A DNA stretch of 64,000 bases from an uncultured bacterium (GCA_950022695.1 CATLLN010000001.1:186001-250000); one strand, 5' to 3'; shown: positions 50,966 through 60,917, counted from the first letter of the stretch. A program made the numbers and translations. Notes: generated from the letters alone by a model not told the origin.

Positions 50966-51040
50966 CTACGGTTTTAATAGTTTTAATGCTACTAATAGTA
51001 TGTCAAGTACGATTAGTAGTATTATTATTTTGTCAACCAT
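50966..51040 (-). CDS. 24-aa hydrophobic peptide, candidate type I toxin
   Basis: MVDKIIILLIVLDILLVALKLLKP; SD AAAGGAGG 7 nt upstream; promoter TAGACA-N17-TAAAAT at 51121-51149. Confidence 0.55.
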   Translation of the reverse strand: MVDKIIILLIVLDILLVALKLLKP

Positions 51041-51120
51041 AGCTCTGCCTCCTTTCGTCCAATTTCTTCGTAAATTGTGTGTGACGGAAGTTAGCGTATA
51101 ATGCTAAGCCCTACAGCTCA

Positions 51121-51149
51121 ATTTTACACTAACATTGTGTATTTGTCTA
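51121..51149 (-). promoter_or_regulatory. Candidate promoter of the 24-aa peptide gene
   Basis: Minus strand TAGACA-N17-TAAAAT. Confidence 0.55.
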
Positions 51150-51184
51150 TATTGTTAAAAATAATTCCATTTCGCGGAGTATTT

Positions 51185-51216
51185 GCAAAAAAAGACGCTT
51201 AAGATTATTAAGCGTC
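51185..51216 (-). terminator. Terminator of the TPR gene
   Basis: GACGCTTAA-gatta-TTAAGCGTC with a minus-strand T run. Confidence 0.8.
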
Positions 51217-51244
51217 ACATTACCTCATTAATATAAATATATCC

Positions 51245-52912
51245 TTAGATTTCAAACAGACTGTGAAGCCTTGCTTGTATATCTTCTTCTTCAAGTTCTT
51301 CAGTTAATCTGTTTAAGTCTATTGCCATTTGATAATAATGGGCAGCATCATTTGTAAAGCCCATTTCCTGACTTGCACGGCCTGCATTAAAATATGCTAG
51401 TGTGTAATTAGGGTTTAGCGCAATTGCTTCTTCGAAGTATTCCAGTGCTTCTTCTGCGTTCATTAGACCATCAAGGTATAAAATTCCTAAATTGTTTTGT
51501 GCAAATTCGTTATCAGGTTTTAATTCAACGGCTTTGTGGTATGCAACAAGTGCTTCTTCAAGGTAATCTTTTTCCCAAAGTGCTATACCAACTTTTGAAT
51601 AAGCTCTAAAATCTTCAGGGTTAAGCGTAATTGCATCACAATATGAACGGATAGCTTTATCTAAATCATAATCAGCCATATAAATATCGCCTAAAGCTAC
51701 GTATAAATCATAATTTTTTGGATCAAGAATTATACCGGCTTGATATGTAGAAACAGCTGCTTCAATGTTGCCTTTGTGTTCTGCGTAAATCGAACCCAAT
51801 GCCTGACAAACAATTGAAGTCCACTCTGCATCAGGATTTATTGAAATAGCTTTTTGATAATGTTCGATTGCATCATCGTAAAGTTCAGCTTTTGCGTAAG
51901 CATATCCAAGAGAATTATTGAAAAACGGGTTTTCAGGTTCTCTGTCAACTGCAAGTTTGAATGCACTTACGGAATTTAATTTATCATCTTTTGACATATA
52001 TAAATGTCCAAGTTCATAGTATATTTGAGCTGTATCTATATCAAATTCCAAAAGCTTTTCATAACAATCAATAGCTTCTTCTGTATTTTCAGGGAAGTAT
52101 GTTTGCATAATTGTTGCAAGTTTAACAAGTATCTCGCGATTTAGTGGGTTTGCTTCAAGAACTTTTCTGTAGCAGTTTACTGTTGTTTCAATATCCTTGT
52201 TTTTTAAAGCTAAATCACCAATTTTGTTATAAAAATGTTCTGAATGTACGGTATTATCGATTGCTTGCTTGTATAACTTCTCTGCAGAATCGTACATTTT
52301 AAATTTTTCTAAGAATTTTCCTACTGTATTGTATGAAAATATAGAAACATCATTTGTCATGTTTTTATAAAACATTTTCATTGTAGGTCTATCCCAAGCA
52401 AGCATAACGCTTCCTGTTAAAAAATAATATAAAAATCCGACATAGTCTTTATATGTACCGTTTTGGGTATTAATTTTTTGTAGAAGCGATTGTGATAGAA
52501 TCATTCTCGGGCGACCTGAAGTCAGCGGATTCATAGAAATCGCTGATTTAAATTCTTTTTCGGCTGCCTGATAATCCTGCGCTAATTGCATAAAATATCC
52601 GGTATAAAGATGTGCATCTTTATTATTTGGAGATAGAGAAATCGCGGTTTTGCACTGCTCAATTGCTGTATTAACACTAATTTGTCCCTGTTCCCACATT
52701 AAAGTCGCAAGACGGTAGTAGGTTTCCGGGATAGTCGGGTCATACTTAACCGCATCTACATAGTGTTCCATAGCTTCTTGAAGGTCATGATTTCTTTGAC
52801 CGATAAGATATTTTTCATGAGCGATTCTTGCTTTTTCTAATGAATCTTTTGCTCTTTCTTTATTTTCTATGCTGTCTGTGCCTATTATCGGCATTAAAAC
52901 TTGTTCTGACAT
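51245..52912 (-). CDS. TPR-repeat protein
   Basis: Many TPR motifs (e.g. AIEHYQKAISINPDAEW); start at MSEQVLMP with SD GGAG. Confidence 0.9.
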   Translation of the reverse strand: MSEQVLMPIIGTDSIENKERAKDSLEKARIAHEKYLIGQRNHDLQEAMEHYVDAVKYDPTIPETYYRLATLMWEQGQISVNTAIEQCKTAISLSPNNKDAHLYTGYFMQLAQDYQAAEKEFKSAISMNPLTSGRPRMILSQSLLQKINTQNGTYKDYVGFLYYFLTGSVMLAWDRPTMKMFYKNMTNDVSIFSYNTVGKFLEKFKMYDSAEKLYKQAIDNTVHSEHFYNKIGDLALKNKDIETTVNCYRKVLEANPLNREILVKLATIMQTYFPENTEEAIDCYEKLLEFDIDTAQIYYELGHLYMSKDDKLNSVSAFKLAVDREPENPFFNNSLGYAYAKAELYDDAIEHYQKAISINPDAEWTSIVCQALGSIYAEHKGNIEAAVSTYQAGIILDPKNYDLYVALGDIYMADYDLDKAIRSYCDAITLNPEDFRAYSKVGIALWEKDYLEEALVAYHKAVELKPDNEFAQNNLGILYLDGLMNAEEALEYFEEAIALNPNYTLAYFNAGRASQEMGFTNDAAHYYQMAIDLNRLTEELEEEDIQARLHSLFEI

Positions 52913-53030
52913 TTCTGAAGCTCCAATATAAATATATAGATTTACATGACATGTCGGGCGTGAATTTTTCATCTTTAATTATTGTCAGAAAATCTCATCT
53001 ATTTATATTAGACTTTTTGGCAGAATTTTA

Positions 53031-54005
53031 TTAATGTGTAGAGCCAAATCGTATATAATCAACCGTAATTGCACACATGTCATAAACCGTAAGAGCTTCA
53101 ATCGGATTACATTTGCTCAACATATTTGTGTCAAAAGTCTCTTGGAAAAGGTTTTCCTGATTAAATTTGTACAATTGTGAGGAATGTCTTTGAAGGATTT
53201 CTTTAATATAGTCATTGTAAGTAAATGAAATTTTTTCATGGAATGTAATATTTTGATCTGCCGGATTATACCAGTTCCATGCGGCATGCTTTGCCTGACG
53301 CAGAGAATAATACGGCGAGTAATAAACCGAATGATCTTCTTTATAAGCAATTCTTGTTTGCAGGTACTTAATATTGTATTCTGCAATTCCCATTGGTATA
53401 GCATCTCCTGTCGGGATTACTGCAAAGGCGTAGACATGTGGATGTCTTTTGCCTTTGAGATCGTATGCTATACTGTGCGGTCTGTTCGGATCATCTTTTC
53501 CGTTTAAATCCACGTATATCATATAAAATTTCAGTGTGAAATCAGGATTCTCCTCATTATAATAACTTCTGTCGGTGTTAGGAATAATATCGTCAGTAAT
53601 CAATTCGGAAATATAAAATTTCATTCCGTTTAAAGCTGTAAAATTCGGGTCTATTGTTCTGAAATCAAAATTTTCATCCTTCATATATGCAACATTATTT
53701 TTTATAGGTTTGCTGCAGTTTGTGGTTTCAGTATTAATATATTCGGTTAACCCTTTGCATAATTTTTTAAATCCTTTTTTAGGATCATTATTTATTTTTA
53801 AGAAAGGATCAGTGTTTTCTTCTTTACCCATATCATAAATAGCAAGATTTAATGCTTCATATGCGGCTGCATATTTATATTTAACATTTTTATCTGCAAT
53901 AACTTGCTGCGGTTTTATAGTAGTAAAAAGAATTGATAACAAAACTGCTACTACCATAAAAAATAGTGCAATCTCAGCAAGAGTAAAAGCCGGTTTTAAT
54001 TTCAT
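53031..54005 (-). CDS. Prepilin-like protein
   Basis: KPAFTLAEIALFFMVVAVLLSILF. Confidence 0.82.
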   Translation of the reverse strand: MKLKPAFTLAEIALFFMVVAVLLSILFTTIKPQQVIADKNVKYKYAAAYEALNLAIYDMGKEENTDPFLKINNDPKKGFKKLCKGLTEYINTETTNCSKPIKNNVAYMKDENFDFRTIDPNFTALNGMKFYISELITDDIIPNTDRSYYNEENPDFTLKFYMIYVDLNGKDDPNRPHSIAYDLKGKRHPHVYAFAVIPTGDAIPMGIAEYNIKYLQTRIAYKEDHSVYYSPYYSLRQAKHAAWNWYNPADQNITFHEKISFTYNDYIKEILQRHSSQLYKFNQENLFQETFDTNMLSKCNPIEALTVYDMCAITVDYIRFGSTH

Positions 54006-54013
54006 ATATACCT

Positions 54014-54589
54014 CTATTTTGAAATTTTTCTTGTATTTTGTAAATATTGTTGAGCAATAGTCCCAGGAATAGAAATTTTTCCGTATTTATTAATTTCTAT
54101 ATCAAAGATATCAGGATTGTCGCAATTAGTGTCTCCTTCTTTACAATTAGGAAGATTTTCAATACCGTTAACATCAACGGTAATTTTTTCTTTGCCTGTA
54201 AATTTGCCGGATGTTGTTTTAGGTGGAAGATACCAGGCGATACCGTCAAGTGTTGTGAAAGTCGGAGATTTATCATTTTTTTTACAATTAACTTCTTCAG
54301 CGGTATTTACGAAACTTGCAAAAACTTTGCAAAATTTTTGAGTTCCTTGCGGATATTCATTTTCAACTTTTTCGCTTGTTTTTGTAAGTTCGCTTAGCAA
54401 ACCGGTTTCATAGTATGCGGCAGATTGAAGCATTTCATAAACATTAGTTGATGTAATATTATATGCTTTTCTAAACATAACCATAGTTGAATTTGGCTTA
54501 GCATGGGTTGTTGATAAGAACAAAACAACTAAAACTGCCATTATACTTATACATATTAACATTTCACTTAATGTAAAAGCTTTTTTCAT
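54014..54589 (-). CDS. Prepilin-like protein
   Basis: KKAFTLSEMLICISIMAVLVVLFL. Confidence 0.82.
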   Translation of the reverse strand: MKKAFTLSEMLICISIMAVLVVLFLSTTHAKPNSTMVMFRKAYNITSTNVYEMLQSAAYYETGLLSELTKTSEKVENEYPQGTQKFCKVFASFVNTAEEVNCKKNDKSPTFTTLDGIAWYLPPKTTSGKFTGKEKITVDVNGIENLPNCKEGDTNCDNPDIFDIEINKYGKISIPGTIAQQYLQNTRKISK

Positions 54590-54600
54590 AATTTATTTCC

Positions 54601-56120
54601 TTATTTTTTGTGTTCTAACTTTTTAATTTTTTCAGAAAGATTTTCAAGTTCCTGTTGTTGTTTATTAAGTGTTTTTGCTTGAGTTTCGATTTCTGTTTGT
54701 TGTTTGTCTACTTTAGCTTTCAAGTCAGTGAGCTCTGTAGTAAACTCTTGTAGTTTTTCTGAGAGCGCAATAACTTTATCATTAAGTTCTTTAATTGCAT
54801 TAATTGCAGAATAGAACATTTCATCCCATCTGATTTGAAGCCATCCATCTTTGTTTTTTGTTACAGCATTAGGGAAAACTTTTTGTAAGTCTTGAGCCAT
54901 AATCCCTACTTGAGGTTTTTTATCTTTATCATTTTTGAAAGTGAAATGGTAGAACTTAAGTTTATTTAATTCTTCTAGTCCGCCTGAGAACGTTTCGCTA
55001 ACATTTTTTAAACGTATATCTGAGTATATTAGTTTGTTGTCTATACTGGTATCTACGTAGCTGCAGTTCCCCTTGCTTATACGTCTCCAGTTGCCATTAA
55101 TGCTAGGGGGGCAAATCTTTTGGTTGTCTCCCATATCTCCCCAGCTTGTAGGTGCAAGAAATTTATATTCACCCAGCTGTACTCCCGGTTGCCTATCTCC
55201 ATTAATTGCAACAGCCCAATCGCCTCCGCCTTTATAATCGTCAGCCCAATGCCGTTCAAGTAGATCGATAGCATCGGTTATAGCTCTTCCATCGCCGTCA
55301 TGGCCGTAGTGGGCTTGGATATAAAGTGGATAAGCTTTGCCGTCTTCTACAGATTTTGCACCTACAAATGTAGTTTTGCCGACAATTAGGTTTCCAGGAA
55401 TATAAACGGTATCATCTTCTGTACCAAGAACAACTGAATGAGAATATACAGCTTTTGCATTATATCCTATTGCTGTAGATGATTGTGCAGTTAGAGCAAC
55501 ACTTGCATTGTAACCAATTGCGGTAGACCTGGATGCTTTTGTGTGTGCGTTATAGCCGATAGCAGTGGAATATCTAGAGTGTTTGAAAACCATGCTACTT
55601 GGTTTGTTAACTTTTGCGTTATTACCAATTGCAATTGAGCCGTCATCATCAGCGACAGCATTATAACCTATAACTACAGTATCTTTACTGTTTTGAGTAT
55701 TAAAACCAATGCCTACAAAATTAACCGGATATTTAGATGTATCATATTTGTTATTACCAAATAGAACAGAGTTGATAGGTATCTTATCTCCGCTTTCTCT
55801 GATTCCTACATAACCATTAGGTCTTGAATTCATAAAAATACGCTGATTTCTGCCTTTTACATATTCAACTGCATTTGCAGGATCAGAATTCAGCATATCA
55901 AATATTTTATCTGAACGTTCTCTTGATATTTTTCTTGTTATCATTGGTGCTGTTGCGGCAAGCACAATTGCAACAATAAGCAGTACAACCATCATCTCAG
56001 CTAAAGAGAAACCATTTTTTCTTTGTTTTTTTATAGTTAAGGTAAGCTTATTTTGCCTAAAACTCTCTACTGGTGCGGCTTTCGCCCCCCCCCGAACTGG
56101 TGGGTATTGTCTTTTTTCAT
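54601..56120 (-). CDS. Prepilin / YadA-head-like / Peptidase_S74 chaperone fusion, 5' end out of frame at a G9 tract
   Basis: KNGFSLAEMMVVLLIVAIVLAATAPMI; STAIGYNAHTKASRSTAIGYNASVALTAQSSTAIGYNA; SDIRLKNVSETFSGGLEELNKLKFYHFTFK...PQVGIMAQDLQKVFPNAV. ATG 56118-56120 with AGGAGG is in frame only if the G tract changes by +1 or -2. Confidence 0.8.
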
Positions 56121-56179
56121 ATTCCCTCCTTTTTTATACCCCAGTATTTTATCATATTTAACATAAGTTATGCAAGAAT

Positions 56180-56923
56180 TTAATTATTTCTGCTTTGAAG
56201 TTTTAATAAAAGATTGAGGATTTCAATGTACATCCAAATGATTGTAACTAAAAGCGAAAATCCAAAATACCATTCATAGTTTTTATTTACTTTGTTTGAA
56301 AAAGTTTCAATGTTGTCAAAATCTATTATTAAATTAAATGATGCAATTGCAACAATCAGTACACTAAATCCTATTCCAATCGGGCTGTTTGAAAAGATTT
56401 GCGGGATTACAATATTAAAAAATCCCAGAATAAATTGCACAAGATAAATCCCAAAGATTGCAAAAGTGGAATTTATAATAACCATGCGAAATTTATCTGT
56501 AGCTTTAACCATGCCTGTTTTATATAAGAAAAACATGCCAAAAAGAGCGAACATTGTACCCAATGCTGCTTGAGAGGCTACTCCCGGAATAATTTTGTTT
56601 ACGTAAGCAGAGAAATACCCTAATACTAACCCTTCGCATAGAGCATAAAGTGGAGTAGTAATAATAAGAGATTTATTTTTTGGAGCAAAACAAATAAATA
56701 TTGCAAGAATTAAACCTCCAAAAATTCCTCCTTGATAAAGCATGACGGCTTTATCTCCGAATCCGGTTAACTGTAAGTACCAAGTATAAGCAAACGTAAT
56801 AAACATCAAAAAGCCTAAAAGGCATGTTTTGAGTATGGTGCCATTAATTGTCATAACATGGTTATCATCAGAAATTTCAAGTGAAGGTTGTAAACTTCTG
56901 TCATTAAGAGTAGGATTAGCCAT
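56180..56923 (-). CDS. Bax inhibitor-1/YccA family membrane protein
   Basis: Multi-TM protein; PLYALCEGLVLGYFSAYVNKIIPGVASQAALGT. Confidence 0.88.
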   Translation of the reverse strand: MANPTLNDRSLQPSLEISDDNHVMTINGTILKTCLLGFLMFITFAYTWYLQLTGFGDKAVMLYQGGIFGGLILAIFICFAPKNKSLIITTPLYALCEGLVLGYFSAYVNKIIPGVASQAALGTMFALFGMFFLYKTGMVKATDKFRMVIINSTFAIFGIYLVQFILGFFNIVIPQIFSNSPIGIGFSVLIVAIASFNLIIDFDNIETFSNKVNKNYEWYFGFSLLVTIIWMYIEILNLLLKLQSRNN

Positions 56924-57088
56924 AATATAAAACTCCTTTTTATTGTATAATATCGCCTAATTCCCTTATATAATACCATATAAAATATAAATCTCAATTG
57001 TACATATGAAAAAAAATAAAAAAAGTACTTTACAATAATTTTTTTTTGTTATATATTAAAGGAGTCGGCACATTTGCCGCAGCAATAT

Positions 57089-57160
57089 TCCTCAGTAGCT
57101 CAATGGCGGAGCATTCGACTGTTAATCGAAGGGTTGCTGGTTCGAGTCCAGCCTGGGGAG
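57089..57160 (+). tRNA. tRNA-Asn (GTT), CCA not encoded
   Basis: TCCTCAG...GACTGTTAATC...GGTTCGAGTCC...CTGGGGA-G. Confidence 0.95.
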
Positions 57161-57163
57161 AAT

Positions 57164-57195
57164 AAAAAGAGACTAACTTATGTTAGTCTCTTTTT
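57164..57195 (+). terminator. Terminator after tRNA-Asn
   Basis: AAAAAGAGACTAAC-ttat-GTTAGTCTCTTTTT. Confidence 0.9.
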
Positions 57196-57284
57196 ATTTT
57201 AAGGAAATATTTTAAGAAAGGTATATTAGATAATTAATTCTTAATAGGGTTGACAAGTTTGGCATCATAATTTATTCTATATAT

Positions 57285-58085
57285 ATGAGGATTTCTGTAC
57301 TGGTTGATAATAATACAAATATGGGTAACACCCTCACTCCGGAACACGGGTTGTCATTTTATATTGAGGATGCTGATAAGAAGCTGGTCTTTGATTGTGG
57401 TACAACAGATGCGTTTATAAAAAATGCATATAAAATGGGTGTTGATTTAGAGCATGTAACTGATATTATTTTATCTCATAGTCATAGTGATCATGTTGGC
57501 GGATTTTTAAAATTACAGCTACTTTATCAAAAATTTCAGGATATTGGTCTTGAATTTGGACCGAAGAATATTTTTTCTCATCCGGATGTATTCATGGAAA
57601 ATACTATAGACGGACTTTTTGAAGAAGAGGAAAATATACATTTTAACAAGGATACACTTGATAGCTTTTTTAATCTGGTCTTAGCAAAAGAACCTAAAGA
57701 AATTTCTGAAAAGTTATATTATCTAGGAAGTATACCAATAGAAAAAGCAGTAAAGCTTGATTATGCACCGGATGAAACTGCCCTGGCATATAAATCAGAG
57801 GAAGGTTTGATTATTATTTCAGGTTGTTCTCACAGCGGAGTCGAAAATATAATTGAACATGCAAGAAGAGTTACCGGAGAACATAAAATTAAAACATTAA
57901 TTGGCGGAATTTATTTAATTAATAGGTCTGGTGAAGAAATCAATGAGCTTGGAAGATATTTAAAAGCTCAAGGTATAGAAAAAATTTATCCTTGTCATTG
58001 TACAGATTTAGAATCCCGAATTATACTTTCACGCTATGTTAAAATAGGTGAAGTAAGTGTTGGTAGAGCGTTTTCTTGGAATTAA
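57285..58085 (+). CDS. MBL-fold metallohydrolase
   Basis: DIILSHSHSDHVGG, ISGCSHSGVENI, IYPCHCTDLESR. Confidence 0.88.
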   Translation: MRISVLVDNNTNMGNTLTPEHGLSFYIEDADKKLVFDCGTTDAFIKNAYKMGVDLEHVTDIILSHSHSDHVGGFLKLQLLYQKFQDIGLEFGPKNIFSHPDVFMENTIDGLFEEEENIHFNKDTLDSFFNLVLAKEPKEISEKLYYLGSIPIEKAVKLDYAPDETALAYKSEEGLIIISGCSHSGVENIIEHARRVTGEHKIKTLIGGIYLINRSGEEINELGRYLKAQGIEKIYPCHCTDLESRIILSRYVKIGEVSVGRAFSWN

Positions 58086-58233
58086 ACTGACATAAAATTA
58101 TAGTTATCTAAAACGCACTTGCACTTGAAAATTATTTTGGTACAGCACAAGATTGAGGGTGGAATCAAGGGTGAAGATATTTATTTTTGGTAAACCAGAA
58201 ATATTGTAAAAAACTAATATTCCTAAAAGTGAT

Positions 58234-58791
58234 TTATTTCCAATCAGGAAAATAATATATTGTTATAACATCTGTCGTTTTTATTTTAGCATGCCCACCC
58301 ATTATTAGGTTTGTAAGCGAACCAACGAAAGGTATTAGAGTTAAAGACCACTTCAGAGGATATACCCAAAAACATCTGTTTTGACCTTTTTTGGTGTAGT
58401 TATCAAGAAGTTTAGAGTTTTCTATATTTGGGATTTCAAAATCTCCTAATATTATTTCTGCAGGAAAACCATTCATTCCACTTGTTATTACTGTTTCAAT
58501 TTTACCGGTTATAATCTGATCTTTTTTTAAAATGGTTTTTCGTTTGCAGTATGTATCTTGCAAAACTTTAAACTTAATAACCTGTCCTTCTGTCAGGGTA
58601 TCTTTTGTTGAAATCGGCTCAATTATCCCCAGTTTGACAGGAACACTATATGTGCTTTCAAAATTATAAGGAAGAACTTCAGTTTGTACTATTTCGACAT
58701 CAGCATTTTCAGTCGGTAAAGTATTTTCACAATATCCCGCAACCGGATATATTAAAATCAGAAATAATAATACAAATAATAATTTATTCAT
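58234..58791 (-). CDS. Hypothetical exported protein
   Basis: Signal peptide KLLFVLLFLILIYPVAGYC; overlaps the upstream gene by 8 nt. Confidence 0.65.
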   Translation of the reverse strand: MNKLLFVLLFLILIYPVAGYCENTLPTENADVEIVQTEVLPYNFESTYSVPVKLGIIEPISTKDTLTEGQVIKFKVLQDTYCKRKTILKKDQIITGKIETVITSGMNGFPAEIILGDFEIPNIENSKLLDNYTKKGQNRCFWVYPLKWSLTLIPFVGSLTNLIMGGHAKIKTTDVITIYYFPDWK

Positions 58792-59482
58792 ATTTTAACT
58801 CCTCGTAAGATTTATATCTGATTTTTTCTTCAAGTTTTTTACGATTTTCAATTGATGTAAGTAAAAAATTCTGATAATATTTGTTATTAATGTATTCATT
58901 ATTTTCAAGGTATTGCGGGTATTTATATGTGATATATTCATAGATTCTTGCTAAGCGTTTTGATGTAAGATTATGTCTTGAGAATTTATCAAATCTTTTT
59001 TGCGGGCATGTTTTATTAATATAAACAATTAAGGCTAACGGGTTGTAACCTGTATTTACCATAAAATCAACGGCTCTTTTATCAGCCGCGGTTTCAAACT
59101 TTTTAGAACTTAGCGCAACCTGAATAGAATCAATTGTTCCGCCCCATACTCCATCATATGACTTTATTACTGTTGAAATTTCTCTTGATAATAATGCCGC
59201 AAGTTCATCATCTGTTTGAACAGAATTATAAAGTCCGTCATAAATTATTATTTGTCTTTTGGTTAAAGCTTTATCAGTGGTTAGTTTTTTCTTTTTTGTT
59301 CTTTTGTCGTATGTAAATACTATTCTTCTTGTTATTTTGTTATTATTTAAAATATTTGTGCCGACATTATCTATTCGTGTTTGTACAGCATTAATTTCTT
59401 CAAGATTTAAATCTTTTTCTTGTACTGCTTCACAAGCCATAGGAGTAAACATTAATAAGAATATTGCCAAAATTTTTTTCAT
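58784..59482 (-). CDS. Degenerate M48-peptidase-like exported protein
   Basis: DDELAALLSREISTVI in place of HExxH; AADKRAVDFMVNTGYNPLALI similar to M48 exEADRxA region. Confidence 0.55.
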   Translation of the reverse strand: MKKILAIFLLMFTPMACEAVQEKDLNLEEINAVQTRIDNVGTNILNNNKITRRIVFTYDKRTKKKKLTTDKALTKRQIIIYDGLYNSVQTDDELAALLSREISTVIKSYDGVWGGTIDSIQVALSSKKFETAADKRAVDFMVNTGYNPLALIVYINKTCPQKRFDKFSRHNLTSKRLARIYEYITYKYPQYLENNEYINNKYYQNFLLTSIENRKKLEEKIRYKSYEELKYE

Positions 59483-59633
59483 AAAACCCTCAATTCCTTA
59501 TTTTATTATATTTAAAAAGATATATTTCGACAAATTGTAAAGTTAAAAATTATAGACAAGTGGGTATATATTTTACTTGATAAATCAGAGATTTTTTTAT
59601 AAAATAGATCTATTAGGAATTAGGAGTTTGAAG

Positions 59634-60917
59634 ATGAAAAAGTTAATTATACTGATGCTTACGCTGCTCGTGCCATTAGGCGCATGCGCCAAAAAAACAT
59701 ATTTGGATATTCAGCTAGATGAAGTTAAAAAAAGTCAACAATATAATACTGTAAATAAGTTTAAAGGAAATTCTCAACAGCTTCTAATAGATACGGATAT
59801 AACAAACAGACAAGCAGGTATGGTAAAAGATCCGGGACTTATTCATATCCCGACAACTGAGCCTATTGATGAAAAAAAATATGCAAGTAAGCTTGCTAAA
59901 GATGAAGAAACTTATAAAAAAGTTAAATCAAGATTTTCATCGCGTAATTTTGATGGCTCCGGCGTAAATTATTACAGAGTATACAGGATTGCCGAAAGAA
60001 TTATTCGTGCCAACAATCTTGATTATGTAAACTGGCGTATTGCAATCAGAAAAACTCCGGTGCATAACGCATCTGCCAGTGAGGGTAATTTTATATTAGT
60101 AAATACCGGAATGTACGATACATTAGGTGATAATGATGATGCTTTAGCCTGGATTTTAGCACATGAAATGTCACACTTAATTTTAGGGCATATATCACGT
60201 TCTAGAGATTTAAGAGCTACATATGAGTACAATAAACAAGTTTATAGAGGTATGAGAGCATCTGCCAGTAAAGATATTCTTGATGTAAGAATTAAAATAC
60301 AGCAAAATAATATTTTAAAAGAAGAACGTAACATGGAATATATGGCCGATACTGAAGGTTTAAATTTGATTATAAAAGCCGGTTATTCTCCTGAAAAAGC
60401 AATTGAAGCAGTGAATTTATTAAATGCATTATCAGGTAATTATGATTTTGGTGGTGATCATCCTCACGCTGCTTTTCGTCTTAGTAATTTTAGGGATACT
60501 TTAATGATTGCCAATCCAAACTGGGTGAATATAGGCAGAGAAAATATTTATAATGGTGAAGTTTTGCCTTGTAAAATGGGTTCAGATAGAGTTTCTGTTA
60601 TTATTCCAAAAGCCAAAAAAGCTAAAGCCTCTTATCAATTAGAAACTCCGGAAGAACGCATTATCAGAATGGCATATGTTACTTATAAAAAAGGTTATTT
60701 AGGTTCAGCCAAAAACTATTTTAAAAAGTGGATAGAATTAGATAAAGGAAATTATGTACCTTATTTATACATGTCATATGCAAATGAAGTTAGTTATGAA
60801 GTTTTAAAAAATTCAAAATATCTTAGACTAGCCAAAAAAGCTGCCAAAAAAGCTTATGAATATGCACCGTATTCACTTGATGTTCAAGCTCAAATAAAAG
60901 AATTAGAAAAATTATAA
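59634..60917 (+). CDS. M48-family peptidase lipoprotein
   Basis: Lipobox LTLLVPLGAC; WILAHEMSHLILGH; MEYMADTEGLNLIIKAGYSPEKA. SD ggag before ATG 59634. Confidence 0.88.
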   Translation: MKKLIILMLTLLVPLGACAKKTYLDIQLDEVKKSQQYNTVNKFKGNSQQLLIDTDITNRQAGMVKDPGLIHIPTTEPIDEKKYASKLAKDEETYKKVKSRFSSRNFDGSGVNYYRVYRIAERIIRANNLDYVNWRIAIRKTPVHNASASEGNFILVNTGMYDTLGDNDDALAWILAHEMSHLILGHISRSRDLRATYEYNKQVYRGMRASASKDILDVRIKIQQNNILKEERNMEYMADTEGLNLIIKAGYSPEKAIEAVNLLNALSGNYDFGGDHPHAAFRLSNFRDTLMIANPNWVNIGRENIYNGEVLPCKMGSDRVSVIIPKAKKAKASYQLETPEERIIRMAYVTYKKGYLGSAKNYFKKWIELDKGNYVPYLYMSYANEVSYEVLKNSKYLRLAKKAAKKAYEYAPYSLDVQAQIKELEKL

